From positions 1 through 32,894 of the forward strand of contig ASZI01000002.1 in the NCBI GenBank assembly GCA_000416315.1: 32,894 bases of DNA. The letters run 5' to 3'. This DNA comes from Osedax symbiont Rs2 (GTDB taxonomy: Bacteria; Pseudomonadota; Gammaproteobacteria; Pseudomonadales; Balneatricaceae). The notes beneath the pieces were generated by a model that saw nothing but the letters and a program-made list of their open reading frames with translations, had not been told where the DNA came from and did not search any database. Both the position numbers and the translations under genes were made by a program. Positions 1-8,730 of this stretch are shown piece by piece; the first letter of the stretch is position 1, and every line of letters starts with the position of its first letter.

Positions 1-33
1 AACAATCCTGACACAGAGGGTATGGAATAATAT

Positions 34-1029
34 CCTAGTTTCCCACACAACCGAAACACTTGGTAATAGACTTTAGAGCGTGCTGGCCGAAGGCAGAAAG
101 TTCTCACACAATTAACAGGTTGACCTCATGGGTACACTATACAACCAGCCGACTCTGGATGAACGATACCAGGTTTAAGTACTCAACAAATTAAGTTTCT
201 CGGCACGGGAGATTGCCCGTAGACTGAATCGTTCTAATAAAACGATATCAAAGGCGTTGCGGCACAGCCCCAAAGGAATTTATTGTGCAAAAGCGGCGCA
301 TCACAATGTTGATCTAACGAAGCGAACAGCCACCAAAAAACATAAGCGTACAGCTGACATCATTCTGCTGATTGATTGGCTGCTTGATTTCGACATGGCC
401 CCTTAGCAAATAGCGTAACGAATGAAGCTCGAAGGGTTACAAAATCCTTCAGCAGACAATTATATACAGACATACCGTGCCTCGTAAATGTAAGCGCTAT
501 CGTCAGCGTAAAGTGGCTGAGGCTTGTGTTCACCTAATTTCTGACCGAGTGGATATTGATGAGCGGCCCATCATTGGGAGGGCGATACTGTTTACGGTCA
601 AGATGGCTATTTTTCCACACTAGTAGAGCGTATTTCTAAGGTTTTTCTGACCGTGAAAGTTAAGAATAAAACCAAGAAACTCGTTAGTATAGTAATACGG
701 AAATTACTGAAGCCCTATAAGAAAATTTGCAATACAAACACCTTCGACAATGGTGGTGAGTTTGCTGATCATAGGGAGATAGCTAGAGCCTTAAAGTGTA
801 AAATGTTCTTTGCTAAACCTATCACTCCGGCAACGTGGCTCGAATGAAAATACCAATGGGTTGCTACAACGGTATTATCCAAAAGGGGTGAAGATAGGGG
901 TATTATCGAAACAGCAGGTAGCGCAAGTACAATTTGCTAATAACATGCGACCAAGAAAGCCAATAAACTGTGTATCCCGGTAAGAAGTTCTGGCAGGTAA
1001 GCGTGTGTCACTTATGTTGTGCATCTAGG
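34..1029 (+). mobile_element. Decayed IS30-family insertion sequence, copy 1
   Basis: The element is bounded by imperfect inverted repeats. The left end begins CCTAGTTTCCCACACAACCG and the right end closes with GTGCATCTAGG, whose complement starts CCTAGATGCAC. The triplet TAT lies directly outside both ends (31-33 and 1030-1032), which fits the 2-3 bp target duplication made by IS30-family elements. The length of about 1.0 kb suits the family. The transposase inside is broken many times, so the element cannot move by itself. A diverged second copy in the same orientation lies at 13226-14268. The ends were placed by comparing the two copies by eye. Confidence 0.85.
128..1028 (+). pseudogene. 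IS30-family transposase, degenerate
   Basis: Reading from ATG 128 gives the start of an IS30 transposase (MGTLYNQPTLDERYQ, then a stop). Further pieces in shifting frames cover the HTH region (SARELARRLNRSNKTISKAL), the basic linker (TATKKHKRTADIILLIDWLL) and the catalytic DDE part, with FDNGGEF at about 746-766. Compared with the copy at 13321, it lacks roughly 28 bases just before the WEGDTV segment and another piece upstream of it, near 440-480. At least two in-frame stops occur in the first third. The final residues VSLMLCI and stop at 1026-1028 match copy 2. No function is expected. Confidence 0.88.
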
Positions 1030-1202
1030 TATTTATACAGATAAAACCTCAATAACGAGCATAAATACAATGTTAAATATATATTTCATATTGGAATAAG
1101 CAAACCTATTGCTGGGAGCCCAGGACAAGCTTTTGGCGTAAGAAAAAAGTCGAAATTTTTCAATACAATTTAAAAAAAGCAAGGTAGCTTAAAAAGAAAA
1201 AT

Positions 1203-2549
1203 TTAAGAGAGAGTACTCGAAAGCACTTTGTGCTTACGTCTTGAGCGCCTAGTTCGGTAAAACATTCCAATCCAACCAAACGCTAATACCAGCATAAAAG
1301 TCGCGGCATTGGCTGGAATTTGTAAGTTAAAGTCTACAGTGGCGTGTATGCCCATTGCCAGCATCGACATTAAACAGCCAAAACTACAACCGCGTAGTAA
1401 TGCTCTTTGTCTTTTACATAGAGCTGTTAAGGCTACCAGGAAAGTTATGACCACTAATAGTACTAATGGCGTTATGCCAATTAAGCCACGCTCAGTCAAA
1501 AATTCAAAATAGTCATTATGGGTATGATCATAAAACATGAAACCTACTTCTTTATCTCGAACAGCGGTGAAAGAATTGTAAAATGTACCCGCGCCAGTAC
1601 CAACTAATAAATTTTGCTTGATAATTACCAGGCTGTACAAATTTACTTCATCGCGGGTTTCACGGTCTACGCTGGTATTTTCTAATCTATCTATTACTTT
1701 ACCGACTCCAAAAAAAGTGCCCACAACTGCAACGTCGATGATCAACAAGCTTAGTAATAAGACAATTGTTGAGCGAACGGAACGTTTCTTAAGCAGAATA
1801 GTAAGTGTGCCAATTATCCCCATGCTGGCAAAGAAGGCACTATTACCCATCCGAGAGTGGGTCATTACTAGTGCAGCAACCATGATTACTAAGGATATAC
1901 GCAAAATAATTTTTTGACTTAATATTGCTTCAAAAATTCGTCTTATAAAGTCTTTCCAATTATTGGTATCTGTTTTTAAGCTGGCAATCATCAATCCTAG
2001 TCCTAACGATAAACAAATTACCAAATAACCCGCTAGGTGATTACGGTTGATAAAAGTACCAGTAGCAACGCCTAAATAGTCTTGTTTTTTAAAGAAAAAT
2101 GTATATTCAAGGCCTGATAAGGTCATAAGGCTACCGTATAAGGCTTGAAATAAGCCGGAGGCAATAATCACTATGATAGTAGTTTTTATTCTTCTGCTGC
2201 TATTAATCAATAACAGGCTGAGAACAAAGATTAGCGTTAAACTGAAACTTTGCAGGAATTCTCTGAAGCTTGAATCCGCATCAATAGTGAGTTTGCTGTA
2301 AAGCTGATAACCAATAAAAAATTGAGCGGCAACCAATAATAAAATAGCGATGGATGCTTTTTTTAAGCAGTGGGTAAGTGTGACTTTGCTACGCAAATAT
2401 AGAATTGACCAACTGATGAAAAGCAGCGAAACAAGAATAACCATGAGCATTTCTGACCAGGGTCGGTTGCTGCCTAATGGCAGAGGAAGCCATATTAGTA
2501 GCCCTAAAAAGGAGCAAAAAATGTAATTATCTGAAGTGTTTGTTTGCAT
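1203..2549 (-). CDS. O-antigen ligase / Wzy_C-family membrane protein
   Basis: This 448-residue integral membrane protein has about ten to twelve hydrophobic segments. Near the N-terminus it carries PLPLGSNRPW, a motif I associate with O-antigen-ligase-like proteins of exopolysaccharide loci. A long periplasmic-loop region contains GTGAGTFYNSF and then HTHNDYFEFLTERGLIG, the signature of the Wzy_C domain in which a conserved His-Asn pair lies before a Glu-x-Gly. Such proteins join polyprenyl-linked sugars to a growing chain (polymerase) or to lipid A or another acceptor (ligase). Sequence alone does not tell which. It lies on the opposite strand from the polymer-specific module and is separated from it by about 820 bp, so it is transcribed on its own. 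A second, ExoQ-like protein of the same broad group lies at 6354-7655. Confidence 0.86.
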   Translation of the reverse strand: MQTNTSDNYIFCSFLGLLIWLPLPLGSNRPWSEMLMVILVSLLFISWSILYLRSKVTLTHCLKKASIAILLLVAAQFFIGYQLYSKLTIDADSSFREFLQSFSLTLIFVLSLLLINSSRRIKTTIIVIIASGLFQALYGSLMTLSGLEYTFFFKKQDYLGVATGTFINRNHLAGYLVICLSLGLGLMIASLKTDTNNWKDFIRRIFEAILSQKIILRISLVIMVAALVMTHSRMGNSAFFASMGIIGTLTILLKKRSVRSTIVLLLSLLIIDVAVVGTFFGVGKVIDRLENTSVDRETRDEVNLYSLVIIKQNLLVGTGAGTFYNSFTAVRDKEVGFMFYDHTHNDYFEFLTERGLIGITPLVLLVVITFLVALTALCKRQRALLRGCSFGCLMSMLAMGIHATVDFNLQIPANAATFMLVLAFGWIGMFYRTRRSRRKHKVLSSTLS

Positions 2550-3374
2550 TATTTATCCTTTTGGCAACTAACAAGAAGTAGTTGGATGATGAGAGGGACA
2601 AAATTTGGCATGCAATGGAATGCTGGATCAGAGGAAAAATGAGCTTACTAAATACATCAAAAGTCTTATTATCACAAATGTACTGTTCAACATCTCATGC
2701 TTACTCCAAGAAACATATTTGGTGAGGGGCTATATAAAACTACAATCAATAATGTAAGCAATTAGTAATTCGGCGATGATTTTATAAACCAAATTACGCT
2801 CAATATTATGTGAAAAATAGTATACAGAAAAACAAGTGTAGTTTAAAACACAAGTGCCAAAAAAATCAATGATTTGATTGAAGGAATAATTGTTTTTCTT
2901 AGGAATAATTATTATAAAGAAATTAATTTTATATCGAAAAGCTATGTATATAAACCTGTATTTTAAATCAAGAAATCTATAGTCTTTTAAAACAATCGGT
3001 TGCGGTGATTGTTTGGTTTTCGTCACTGTTTGGGGAAAATATATTGTTTTGTAAATATTACTAACTATACTAAAGTTGTTTATATATAAAGTTAAAATTG
3101 TGTATCGTCTTTGGATAAGAATCAATTATATTTATCTTTCTGATAATAACCAAAAAAATAAAGTAATAAAGGCAAAAAGAAGTCAAATAATAATGCTTAA
3201 TACGAAAAGGAAAAACAAGGAGTGAATATTCATAAGGATAAGCTGATAATTTGTATAAAAATTATGAGATATTAAGTAGTACACCATTTAGGGTTGCTTT
3301 AAAAATAATTGATAGGGTAAGTTGATTATCGACAGTAAAGTGGTGATAAATTATATGGGAAAGTGAGGGTGTAT
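2550..3374. other. AT-rich intergenic region between divergent genes
   Basis: About 820 bp of strongly AT-rich DNA separate the divergent ligase-like gene and the WecG-type gene, so promoters for both must lie here. I could not pick out a convincing -35/-10 pair or a JUMPstart/ops (GGCGGTAG) element. An 8-bp inverted repeat, AAACAATC at 2990-2997 and GATTGTTT at 3007-3014, is the clearest structure. The reading frame at 2730-3125 on the minus strand has low-complexity, AT-driven composition and I do not regard it as a gene. Confidence 0.5.
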
Positions 3375-4142
3375 ATGTTGTCAGAAATAAAAACTGTTAA
3401 TATTGGGGGGGTTAAAACAGCTTGTATATCAAGAAAGGCTTTAGCGTTGAAAATAGGAGAGGCCGCCATAAATTCAAAATTAGAAAAGCCGATACTGATT
3501 TTCGATAGTAATGGACATGGTATATCAGAAGCAAATAAATCCAGTAAATATATGAGTATGCTAAATAAAGCGGATATTATACATGCCGACGGAATGAGTG
3601 TCGTGAAGTTTTCTAAATACATATACCCAAAGAGGCAGGGTATACCTGAAGCAACACCAACAACAGACATGATCCATGAAGTACCAGAGTATAATCAAGA
3701 CAAAATAAACCATTTTCTATTAGGAGGAAAAGAAGAGGTTGTAAAGAAAGCTGCAGAAATGTTATCTGAACTGCATAGCAAATTTGTTGTATGTGGATAT
3801 AACAATGGATATTTCCCGGAAGATGAAGAACAACATATAATAGATAAAATAAACAAATCAGGTTGCCAGGTCTTATGGGTAGGTCTGGGCAAGCCTAAAG
3901 AGCAAGAGTTTTGTATAAGAAATAAAGAGAAATTCGAGTGTGTGAAAGTTATAATAACTTGTGGCGGTTGCTATAATTATATAACAGGAGAGTATAAACG
4001 AGCACCAAAATGGATGCAGAATTGTGGCTTAGAATGGCTCCACAGAATGCTGAAGCAGCCTAGGCATTTATTTTGGCGTTACCTGACAACAAATCCTCAT
4101 GCCATTTACTGTATGTTGAAAAACAAGAATAAACAAACATGA
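3375..4142 (+). CDS. WecG/TagA/CpsF-family glycosyltransferase (GT26)
   Basis: This family transfers a hexosamine, often an N-acetylmannosamine derivative, to a polyprenyl-diphosphate-linked acceptor on the cytoplasmic face. Family marks are IIHADGMSVV (near residue 70), the nucleotide-sugar segment VLWVGLGKPKEQEF (near 165), CGGCYNYITGEYKRAP (near 195) and the C-terminal block GLEWLHRMLKQPRHLFWRY. The length of 255 residues is normal. I place the start at ATG 3375, which has GAGGG five bases upstream. A GTG at 3363 would add four residues but has no well-spaced ribosome site. The stop overlaps the ATG of the next gene by four bases (ATGA), so it is the first gene of a tightly packed operon. 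In this locus it would add an early sugar to the repeat unit, although the exact sugar is unknown. Confidence 0.93.
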   Translation: MLSEIKTVNIGGVKTACISRKALALKIGEAAINSKLEKPILIFDSNGHGISEANKSSKYMSMLNKADIIHADGMSVVKFSKYIYPKRQGIPEATPTTDMIHEVPEYNQDKINHFLLGGKEEVVKKAAEMLSELHSKFVVCGYNNGYFPEDEEQHIIDKINKSGCQVLWVGLGKPKEQEFCIRNKEKFECVKVIITCGGCYNYITGEYKRAPKWMQNCGLEWLHRMLKQPRHLFWRYLTTNPHAIYCMLKNKNKQT

Positions 4143-5221
4143 CTAGGAAAATACTCTTTGTTTTAAAAGACTTCCCTTCAGATGGCGGGGTAGAAAAAGT
4201 TTCATTGAATCTTGCTTATCAATTCAAGAGAGAGGGGCATTTTGTATCATTTTTTGTTATGGATGGAACATCTATCCCCAAGGAGCTATATAAAGACTTC
4301 GACATATATTCAGGAAATAGAACGGGCCTAATAGGTATGATTTTGTTATGTTCAAAATTATTTAAGTGGATCAAGCTAGGCCAATATACAGCAGTTATTG
4401 CAGCAAAAGAGCAAGCAAATATACTAACATATATCGTTAGTCTCGTTTATTCACCGTTCACTCCAATTTACACCCGGCATTGTTCTTTTAGTGTAGATGA
4501 CCAATGCTTATCTGCAAAAAATATTCAAAGACTATATCGTATATACGGGAAAGGCAGAGGTAAAATTGTTGCAGTATCAGAAGACCTAGCCAATTACATA
4601 AAGCAACAAATACCTAGTATAAGGAATCAGGTTTATTTTTGTCCCAATCCTGTCGTTTGTAAAGAATTATTTGATAAGTCTGAAATTAACAGCGAAAATT
4701 TTAGTCATCCCAGACCGTATTTTTGCGCAGTAGGACGATTGTGTGAGCAAAAAGGATTCGATCTGTTGTTACGTAGTTATGCTAAAGCTTTAATTTTAGA
4801 TAAGAATTTACCCGATCTTATAATTGTCGGTAGTGGTGAGTTAAAAGGGCAACTGCGGGCTTTAGCGGATAAAATATCTATCAATGATAAAATCAAATTT
4901 CATGGGTTTAGCACTAACCCATATTTTATCGTAAAGCATGCTGAATTGTTTCTATTAAGCTCCAAGAATGAAGGGCTACCTACGGTATTAATTGAAGCAT
5001 TGGCTTTGAAACAAAAAATCGTTGCATTTGATTGTCCAACGGGGCCTCGCGAAATATTAAGGGAAGGAAAATTCGGAGCGCTCGTACCCGCACAAAATAT
5101 TGAGTTGTTTGCAGAATCTATTGTTAATACCTTCAACTCAAAATTAGCTGTACCAAATGATGCAACAGAGTCTTATACCTATTCTAATTCAGCTGCGTCA
5201 TATTTATCGTTAATGAATTGA
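4139..5221 (+). CDS. Glycosyltransferase family 4
   Basis: This 360-residue retaining GT-B glycosyltransferase has an N-terminal acceptor domain that starts with KILFVLKDFPSDGGVEKV; the Gly-Gly turn at residues 16-17 is typical. The C-terminal nucleotide-sugar domain has AVGRLCEQKGFDLLL near 197 and LIIVGSGELKGQLR near 227. The EX7E motif (Glu278 and Glu286) lies in SKNEGLPTVLIEAL and is followed by FDCPTGPREIL. It has no signal peptide or clear membrane span, so it should act at the inner face of the membrane. It overlaps the upstream GT26 gene by four bases and is followed 21 bp later by a second GT4, which indicates shared translation in one operon. It presumably adds one sugar of the repeat unit; donor and linkage cannot be told. 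Confidence 0.93.
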   Translation: MTRKILFVLKDFPSDGGVEKVSLNLAYQFKREGHFVSFFVMDGTSIPKELYKDFDIYSGNRTGLIGMILLCSKLFKWIKLGQYTAVIAAKEQANILTYIVSLVYSPFTPIYTRHCSFSVDDQCLSAKNIQRLYRIYGKGRGKIVAVSEDLANYIKQQIPSIRNQVYFCPNPVVCKELFDKSEINSENFSHPRPYFCAVGRLCEQKGFDLLLRSYAKALILDKNLPDLIIVGSGELKGQLRALADKISINDKIKFHGFSTNPYFIVKHAELFLLSSKNEGLPTVLIEALALKQKIVAFDCPTGPREILREGKFGALVPAQNIELFAESIVNTFNSKLAVPNDATESYTYSNSAASYLSLMN

Positions 5222-5242
5222 AATTGCGGAAAATATATACTT

Positions 5243-6364
5243 ATGAAAATTACAATAATCATACATGACCTTAGGGGAGGTGGTGCCGAAAAAATGATGG
5301 TTAGGCTCGCTAATCAATTAGCTGTAATGGGGTACGACGTAGAAATGATATTGCTTATGGGTGGAGGCAGCAACATAGGCTATTTATCTTCTAGTGTTAC
5401 GCTTACAGAGTTGAACGCTAGTCGAACTATGCAAGCTTTTTTCCCCCTTAGATCCCGTCTTAAGCAATCAAACCCAGATCTGATTCTAGCCGCGCTAACA
5501 CATGTAAACGTAATTACAGCCATTACCAGTGCTAGCTTAGGTTGGTTGAACCGCTTATCAGTTAGCGAACGCAACACATATTCATTAGATAAAAGAGTAA
5601 ATAGTAACAGCACAATGAAAGTAGTTTATGCGATAGCTCCTTATATCTATCGATTGCTACCTAACCCAGTAATTACAGTGTCACAAGGGGTCGCAGACGA
5701 CCTAGTTGCTTGCTCAGTGATGCGAGAAAGTGATGTAATAACAGCGCCTAATCCTGTCATTACCGAGCAAACAATAACGGCAGCTTGCGAAGCTGCAAAG
5801 CATCCTTGGCTATGCGTTAAAACAACTAAAGTAATTGTCGGCGTTGGCAGGTTGTCCCATCAAAAAGGTTTTGATATGTTGATCAACGCCTTCTGGCATA
5901 TAAGAAACGAAGTAGATGCTAAGCTTATCATTTTCGGCGAAGGGGAATTAAAAGAAGTGTTGTTAAGCCAGATAAGGTATCTCAAACTTGAAAAAAGAGT
6001 GAGTCTAGCTGGTTATACATCCAACCCTATTGCTGAAATAAAACAGGCGGATGTATTTGTACTTTCTTCCCGTTTTGAAGGAAGCCCGAATGTACTGGTT
6101 GAAGCTATGTCAGTGGGTACTCCAGTTGTTGCCTTCGATTGCCCTAGTGGTCCATCCGAAATACTTGATGGTGGGTATATTGCACCACTCATTTCAAACG
6201 GTAGCGTTAGAGAATTAGCAAAAGCAGTAAGAAATTCAATATCCACAGCGAAAACAGATACAGAAAAAAGGAAAAGAATACGGGCTGTAAGCCGTTTTAC
6301 TTCAGCCAATTCGGCTAATCAATATTTACGAATCCTAAACGGCAAGAATATTTATGATAATTAG
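5243..6364 (+). CDS. Glycosyltransferase family 4
   Basis: This is a 373-residue GT-B enzyme related to the preceding gene. It begins MKITIIIHDLRGGGAEKM, with the glycine-rich GGGAEK at residues 12-17, and has VGVGRLSHQKGFDMLINAF near 199. LIIFGEGELKEVL lies near 228, and the EX7E pair Glu279/Glu287 is in SRFEGSPNVLVEAMSVGTP. The downstream FDCPSGPSEIL matches FDCPTGPREIL in the neighbour, so the two may come from an old duplication with changed specificity. It overlaps the following polymerase gene by 11 bases (6354-6364), which suggests translational coupling. Its role is probably transfer of another sugar of the exopolysaccharide repeat in the cytoplasm; donor sugar unknown. Confidence 0.93.
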   Translation: MKITIIIHDLRGGGAEKMMVRLANQLAVMGYDVEMILLMGGGSNIGYLSSSVTLTELNASRTMQAFFPLRSRLKQSNPDLILAALTHVNVITAITSASLGWLNRLSVSERNTYSLDKRVNSNSTMKVVYAIAPYIYRLLPNPVITVSQGVADDLVACSVMRESDVITAPNPVITEQTITAACEAAKHPWLCVKTTKVIVGVGRLSHQKGFDMLINAFWHIRNEVDAKLIIFGEGELKEVLLSQIRYLKLEKRVSLAGYTSNPIAEIKQADVFVLSSRFEGSPNVLVEAMSVGTPVVAFDCPSGPSEILDGGYIAPLISNGSVRELAKAVRNSISTAKTDTEKRKRIRAVSRFTSANSANQYLRILNGKNIYDN

Positions 6365-7655
6365 AATAAATCTTCTAAAAAAAATTTACCTATTTATATC
6401 AATTTTTTACTATACTGGTTTTTTAAATTTTTTTACTAAATTGGCAACCGGACCAACTAATACCGAAGGTTCTATAAATATGCATGCATCCGGTAGTATG
6501 ACTCGACAAATACTAGGTGTGGTATTATTGATTTCGGGTATATATATATTATTAAAAGTCGACAAGATTATCGTATGGAAGTCTGTTAGAAATAATTACA
6601 ATTGGGTACTACTTATTGGATATTTCTTAATATCTATGCAGTGGTCTTATGAACCAGACATAACATTTCGAAGGACCATTGCTTTTAGTACTCTACTAGT
6701 GTCCGCTTTTTGCATAGTACATATTATTGAAATGAAGTCATTGCTGGCTTTGATTGGAAAAGCAATATTTTGTGCGGCAATTTTTGGTCTGGTTTATGCA
6801 ATAATAGACCCAAGTAATGGTTTGATAAATTCAGGAAACAGAACAAATGTTTTAATTGGGATCTATGGCGATAAAAACGCTGGTGCAAGAGTATACGCTT
6901 ATGGATTACTAATACTTGTTGGTTTGGGTAGAACTAGTACATATATGGATAAGTTTATGCTTCTCACATTAACATTTTGCTTGATTATTGCTGAATCTGC
7001 GACTGCGATAGTGATGGTTTTAGGAGGACTGTCGCTAATGTTATTGTTTAATTTTTTTCATACAAATATAAATAAAAAAAATTTGGTTCGGATGTTCATA
7101 ATAATTATAATCATCGTATTAACATCAATATCAGTTGGCTATCTATATGATTATATATTACAACTCCTAGGTAGGGACCAAACTCTTACAAATCGTACCA
7201 TCATTTGGGAAATGATGGACATATATATTCAAAATGAACCTATGCTTGGTTACGGATTTGGTGCGTTTTGGAGTAGTGATGCAGTGATCAGTTTTGTTGA
7301 CAGATGGGGCTATATTGCTAATGCACATAGTGGATATTATGAGGTTTTACTTCACGGTGGGAAGGTGGGATTTATACTTTTATTCCTCCTTATTTTTTCT
7401 ACATTACGAAGTTTAACTATGAACTACATATCGCATCAGCATGGAAAAATATTTTGCATTTTCATTTCAATATATTTAATTCAACTGATTGTAAACTATG
7501 TTGCGTTCATTCTTCTCAATCACAATAGTTTCGATATGTTTCTTTTAGCTGTAATCTCATTTATTAGTTCTAGGGAACTTGCTGTCAATTCTAAAGGAAG
7601 CAATTCATTGAAAAATTCTATAAATTTAATTAATAATAAAAACACATTTAGCTAG
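6354..7655 (+). CDS. ExoQ/Wzy-like polysaccharide polymerase
   Basis: This 433-residue multi-pass membrane protein has about ten to twelve hydrophobic helices. Its long loop near residues 275-330 contains RTIIWEMMDIYIQNEP, then LGYGFGAFW, then ANAHSGYYEVLLHGGKVG. That order is typical of the ExoQ branch of the O-antigen ligase/polymerase superfamily, in which the His-containing loop faces the periplasm. The likely role is linking flipped, lipid-carried repeat units into a polymer. The gene starts inside the end of the preceding GT4 gene and lies in a module with Wzx, as expected of a Wzy. The very AT-rich codon use is shared with its neighbours. The alternative role as a ligase cannot be excluded, because another member of the superfamily is encoded at 1203-2549. 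Confidence 0.85.
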   Translation: MIIRINLLKKIYLFISIFYYTGFLNFFTKLATGPTNTEGSINMHASGSMTRQILGVVLLISGIYILLKVDKIIVWKSVRNNYNWVLLIGYFLISMQWSYEPDITFRRTIAFSTLLVSAFCIVHIIEMKSLLALIGKAIFCAAIFGLVYAIIDPSNGLINSGNRTNVLIGIYGDKNAGARVYAYGLLILVGLGRTSTYMDKFMLLTLTFCLIIAESATAIVMVLGGLSLMLLFNFFHTNINKKNLVRMFIIIIIIVLTSISVGYLYDYILQLLGRDQTLTNRTIIWEMMDIYIQNEPMLGYGFGAFWSSDAVISFVDRWGYIANAHSGYYEVLLHGGKVGFILLFLLIFSTLRSLTMNYISHQHGKIFCIFISIYLIQLIVNYVAFILLNHNSFDMFLLAVISFISSRELAVNSKGSNSLKNSINLINNKNTFS

Positions 7656-7941
7656 GCTGTTATCGGACGTCGAATGAAGAAAATAACGATTTAAGATATC
7701 TTTATTTGGGATGTTCTCTTATGAGGGATAAAGTAAATTATGATAACTTATAAATCTTTAATTCCATCAAGTTGAATTGATAAGTCATGAAAAACATTCA
7801 CAACATGGGATGCTTTTATATTAAGTAATGATATATTGTCTATCTGATTGAAGTAAAACTCTAAGATCTAGTTTGTAAATAGAAGGGTATTGTATTGTGT
7901 GGATCTGCCATAAAATTGAATGATTAGGAGCATTAATTTAT
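7656..7941. other. Intergenic region before the sulfotransferase gene
   Basis: This stretch of about 290 bp breaks the otherwise overlapping operon. I found no coding trace, terminator or clear promoter. A possible ribosome site (TTAGGAG, around 7923-7929) lies upstream of the ATG at 7942. The gap may mark a join between separately acquired blocks. Confidence 0.4.
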
Positions 7942-8721
7942 ATGCAAGAATCATCGTGGAAGTATAAACGTATAATAAATCGGGCATTGTATAGTCTTAG
8001 AGGATCTTTATTTACGTTGAAAATAATTAAAAATGTTATTTTCTATATCAGGCTTGTGACTAGAAAAGCCCAACAGGTGAAGCCTGATTTATCGGTTGAA
8101 AAAATCTACAGTGAAAATGGAAAATATTTATACATCGCAAACCCAAAAGTCGCAACTCGAAGTGTCATAGATTATCTTACGAAATTTGACAAAGGTAATA
8201 TTGCGTATAAAAACCTATCTCTGGGTGAGCTTTTTAAAAAGCATCCAAAAATTATGTCATATTATAAATTCAGTTTCGTACGAAACCCATGGGCAAGAAC
8301 ATATTCTTGTTGGGTAGACAAAATAACCAACCAAAATAAATTTTGCGACATTATCATTATTAGTCGGTTTAAAGGCTTATATCCGGATATGCCATTTCCT
8401 GAGTTTGTTAATTGGTTGAGTACAGACGAAGGTCAAGATAAATTCGCCGATCGTCATTGGATGTCACAATCAAAATTACTTGAATTTGAGTCAGGTGATA
8501 CACAGTCAGTATTTATTGGAAAGTTAGAGAATATCGAAAATGATTTCAAATTAGTTGCAAGAAAACTTTCAATTGGTCCAGTTATATTGCCAGTGTTAAA
8601 CAAAACTCAAATTAGTTCCTTAGCATATCGGGATCATTATACAGATAATTTAAAAGAGATTATTGCAAGACGATATAAAGAAGATATTAAGCGTTATAAT
8701 TATTTTTTTGAACAAGATTAA
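7942..8721 (+). CDS. Carbohydrate sulfotransferase (Sulfotransfer_2-like)
   Basis: This is a 259-residue PAPS-dependent sulfotransferase. The 5'-phosphosulfate loop is visible as YIANPKVATRSV (residues 65-75, in the place of PKxGT in related enzymes). The 3'-phosphate-binding block is FSFVRNPWARTYSCW (110-124), with Arg114 and Ser122 in the expected positions. These motifs fit the Golgi-type carbohydrate sulfotransferase family (PF03567) and its bacterial relatives. A short hydrophobic stretch near residues 21-40 might touch the membrane, but no clear signal peptide is seen. It lies between the polymerase and flippase genes, so the most likely substrate is the exopolysaccharide or its lipid-linked repeat. 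PAPS could be supplied by CysD/CysNC at 16767-19582. The position of sulfation is unknown. Confidence 0.87.
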   Translation: MQESSWKYKRIINRALYSLRGSLFTLKIIKNVIFYIRLVTRKAQQVKPDLSVEKIYSENGKYLYIANPKVATRSVIDYLTKFDKGNIAYKNLSLGELFKKHPKIMSYYKFSFVRNPWARTYSCWVDKITNQNKFCDIIIISRFKGLYPDMPFPEFVNWLSTDEGQDKFADRHWMSQSKLLEFESGDTQSVFIGKLENIENDFKLVARKLSIGPVILPVLNKTQISSLAYRDHYTDNLKEIIARRYKEDIKRYNYFFEQD

Positions 8722-8730
8722 TCTAACATT

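Noticed and set aside
653..847. Small gene of 64 codons
   Set aside because: It is the catalytic-domain piece of the broken IS30 transposase, not an independent gene.
2730..3125. 131-codon reading frame on the minus strand
   Set aside because: The translation is dominated by Ile, Phe, Tyr, Asn and Lys as expected from AT-rich non-coding DNA, has no recognisable motif, and lies where promoters of two divergent genes are expected.
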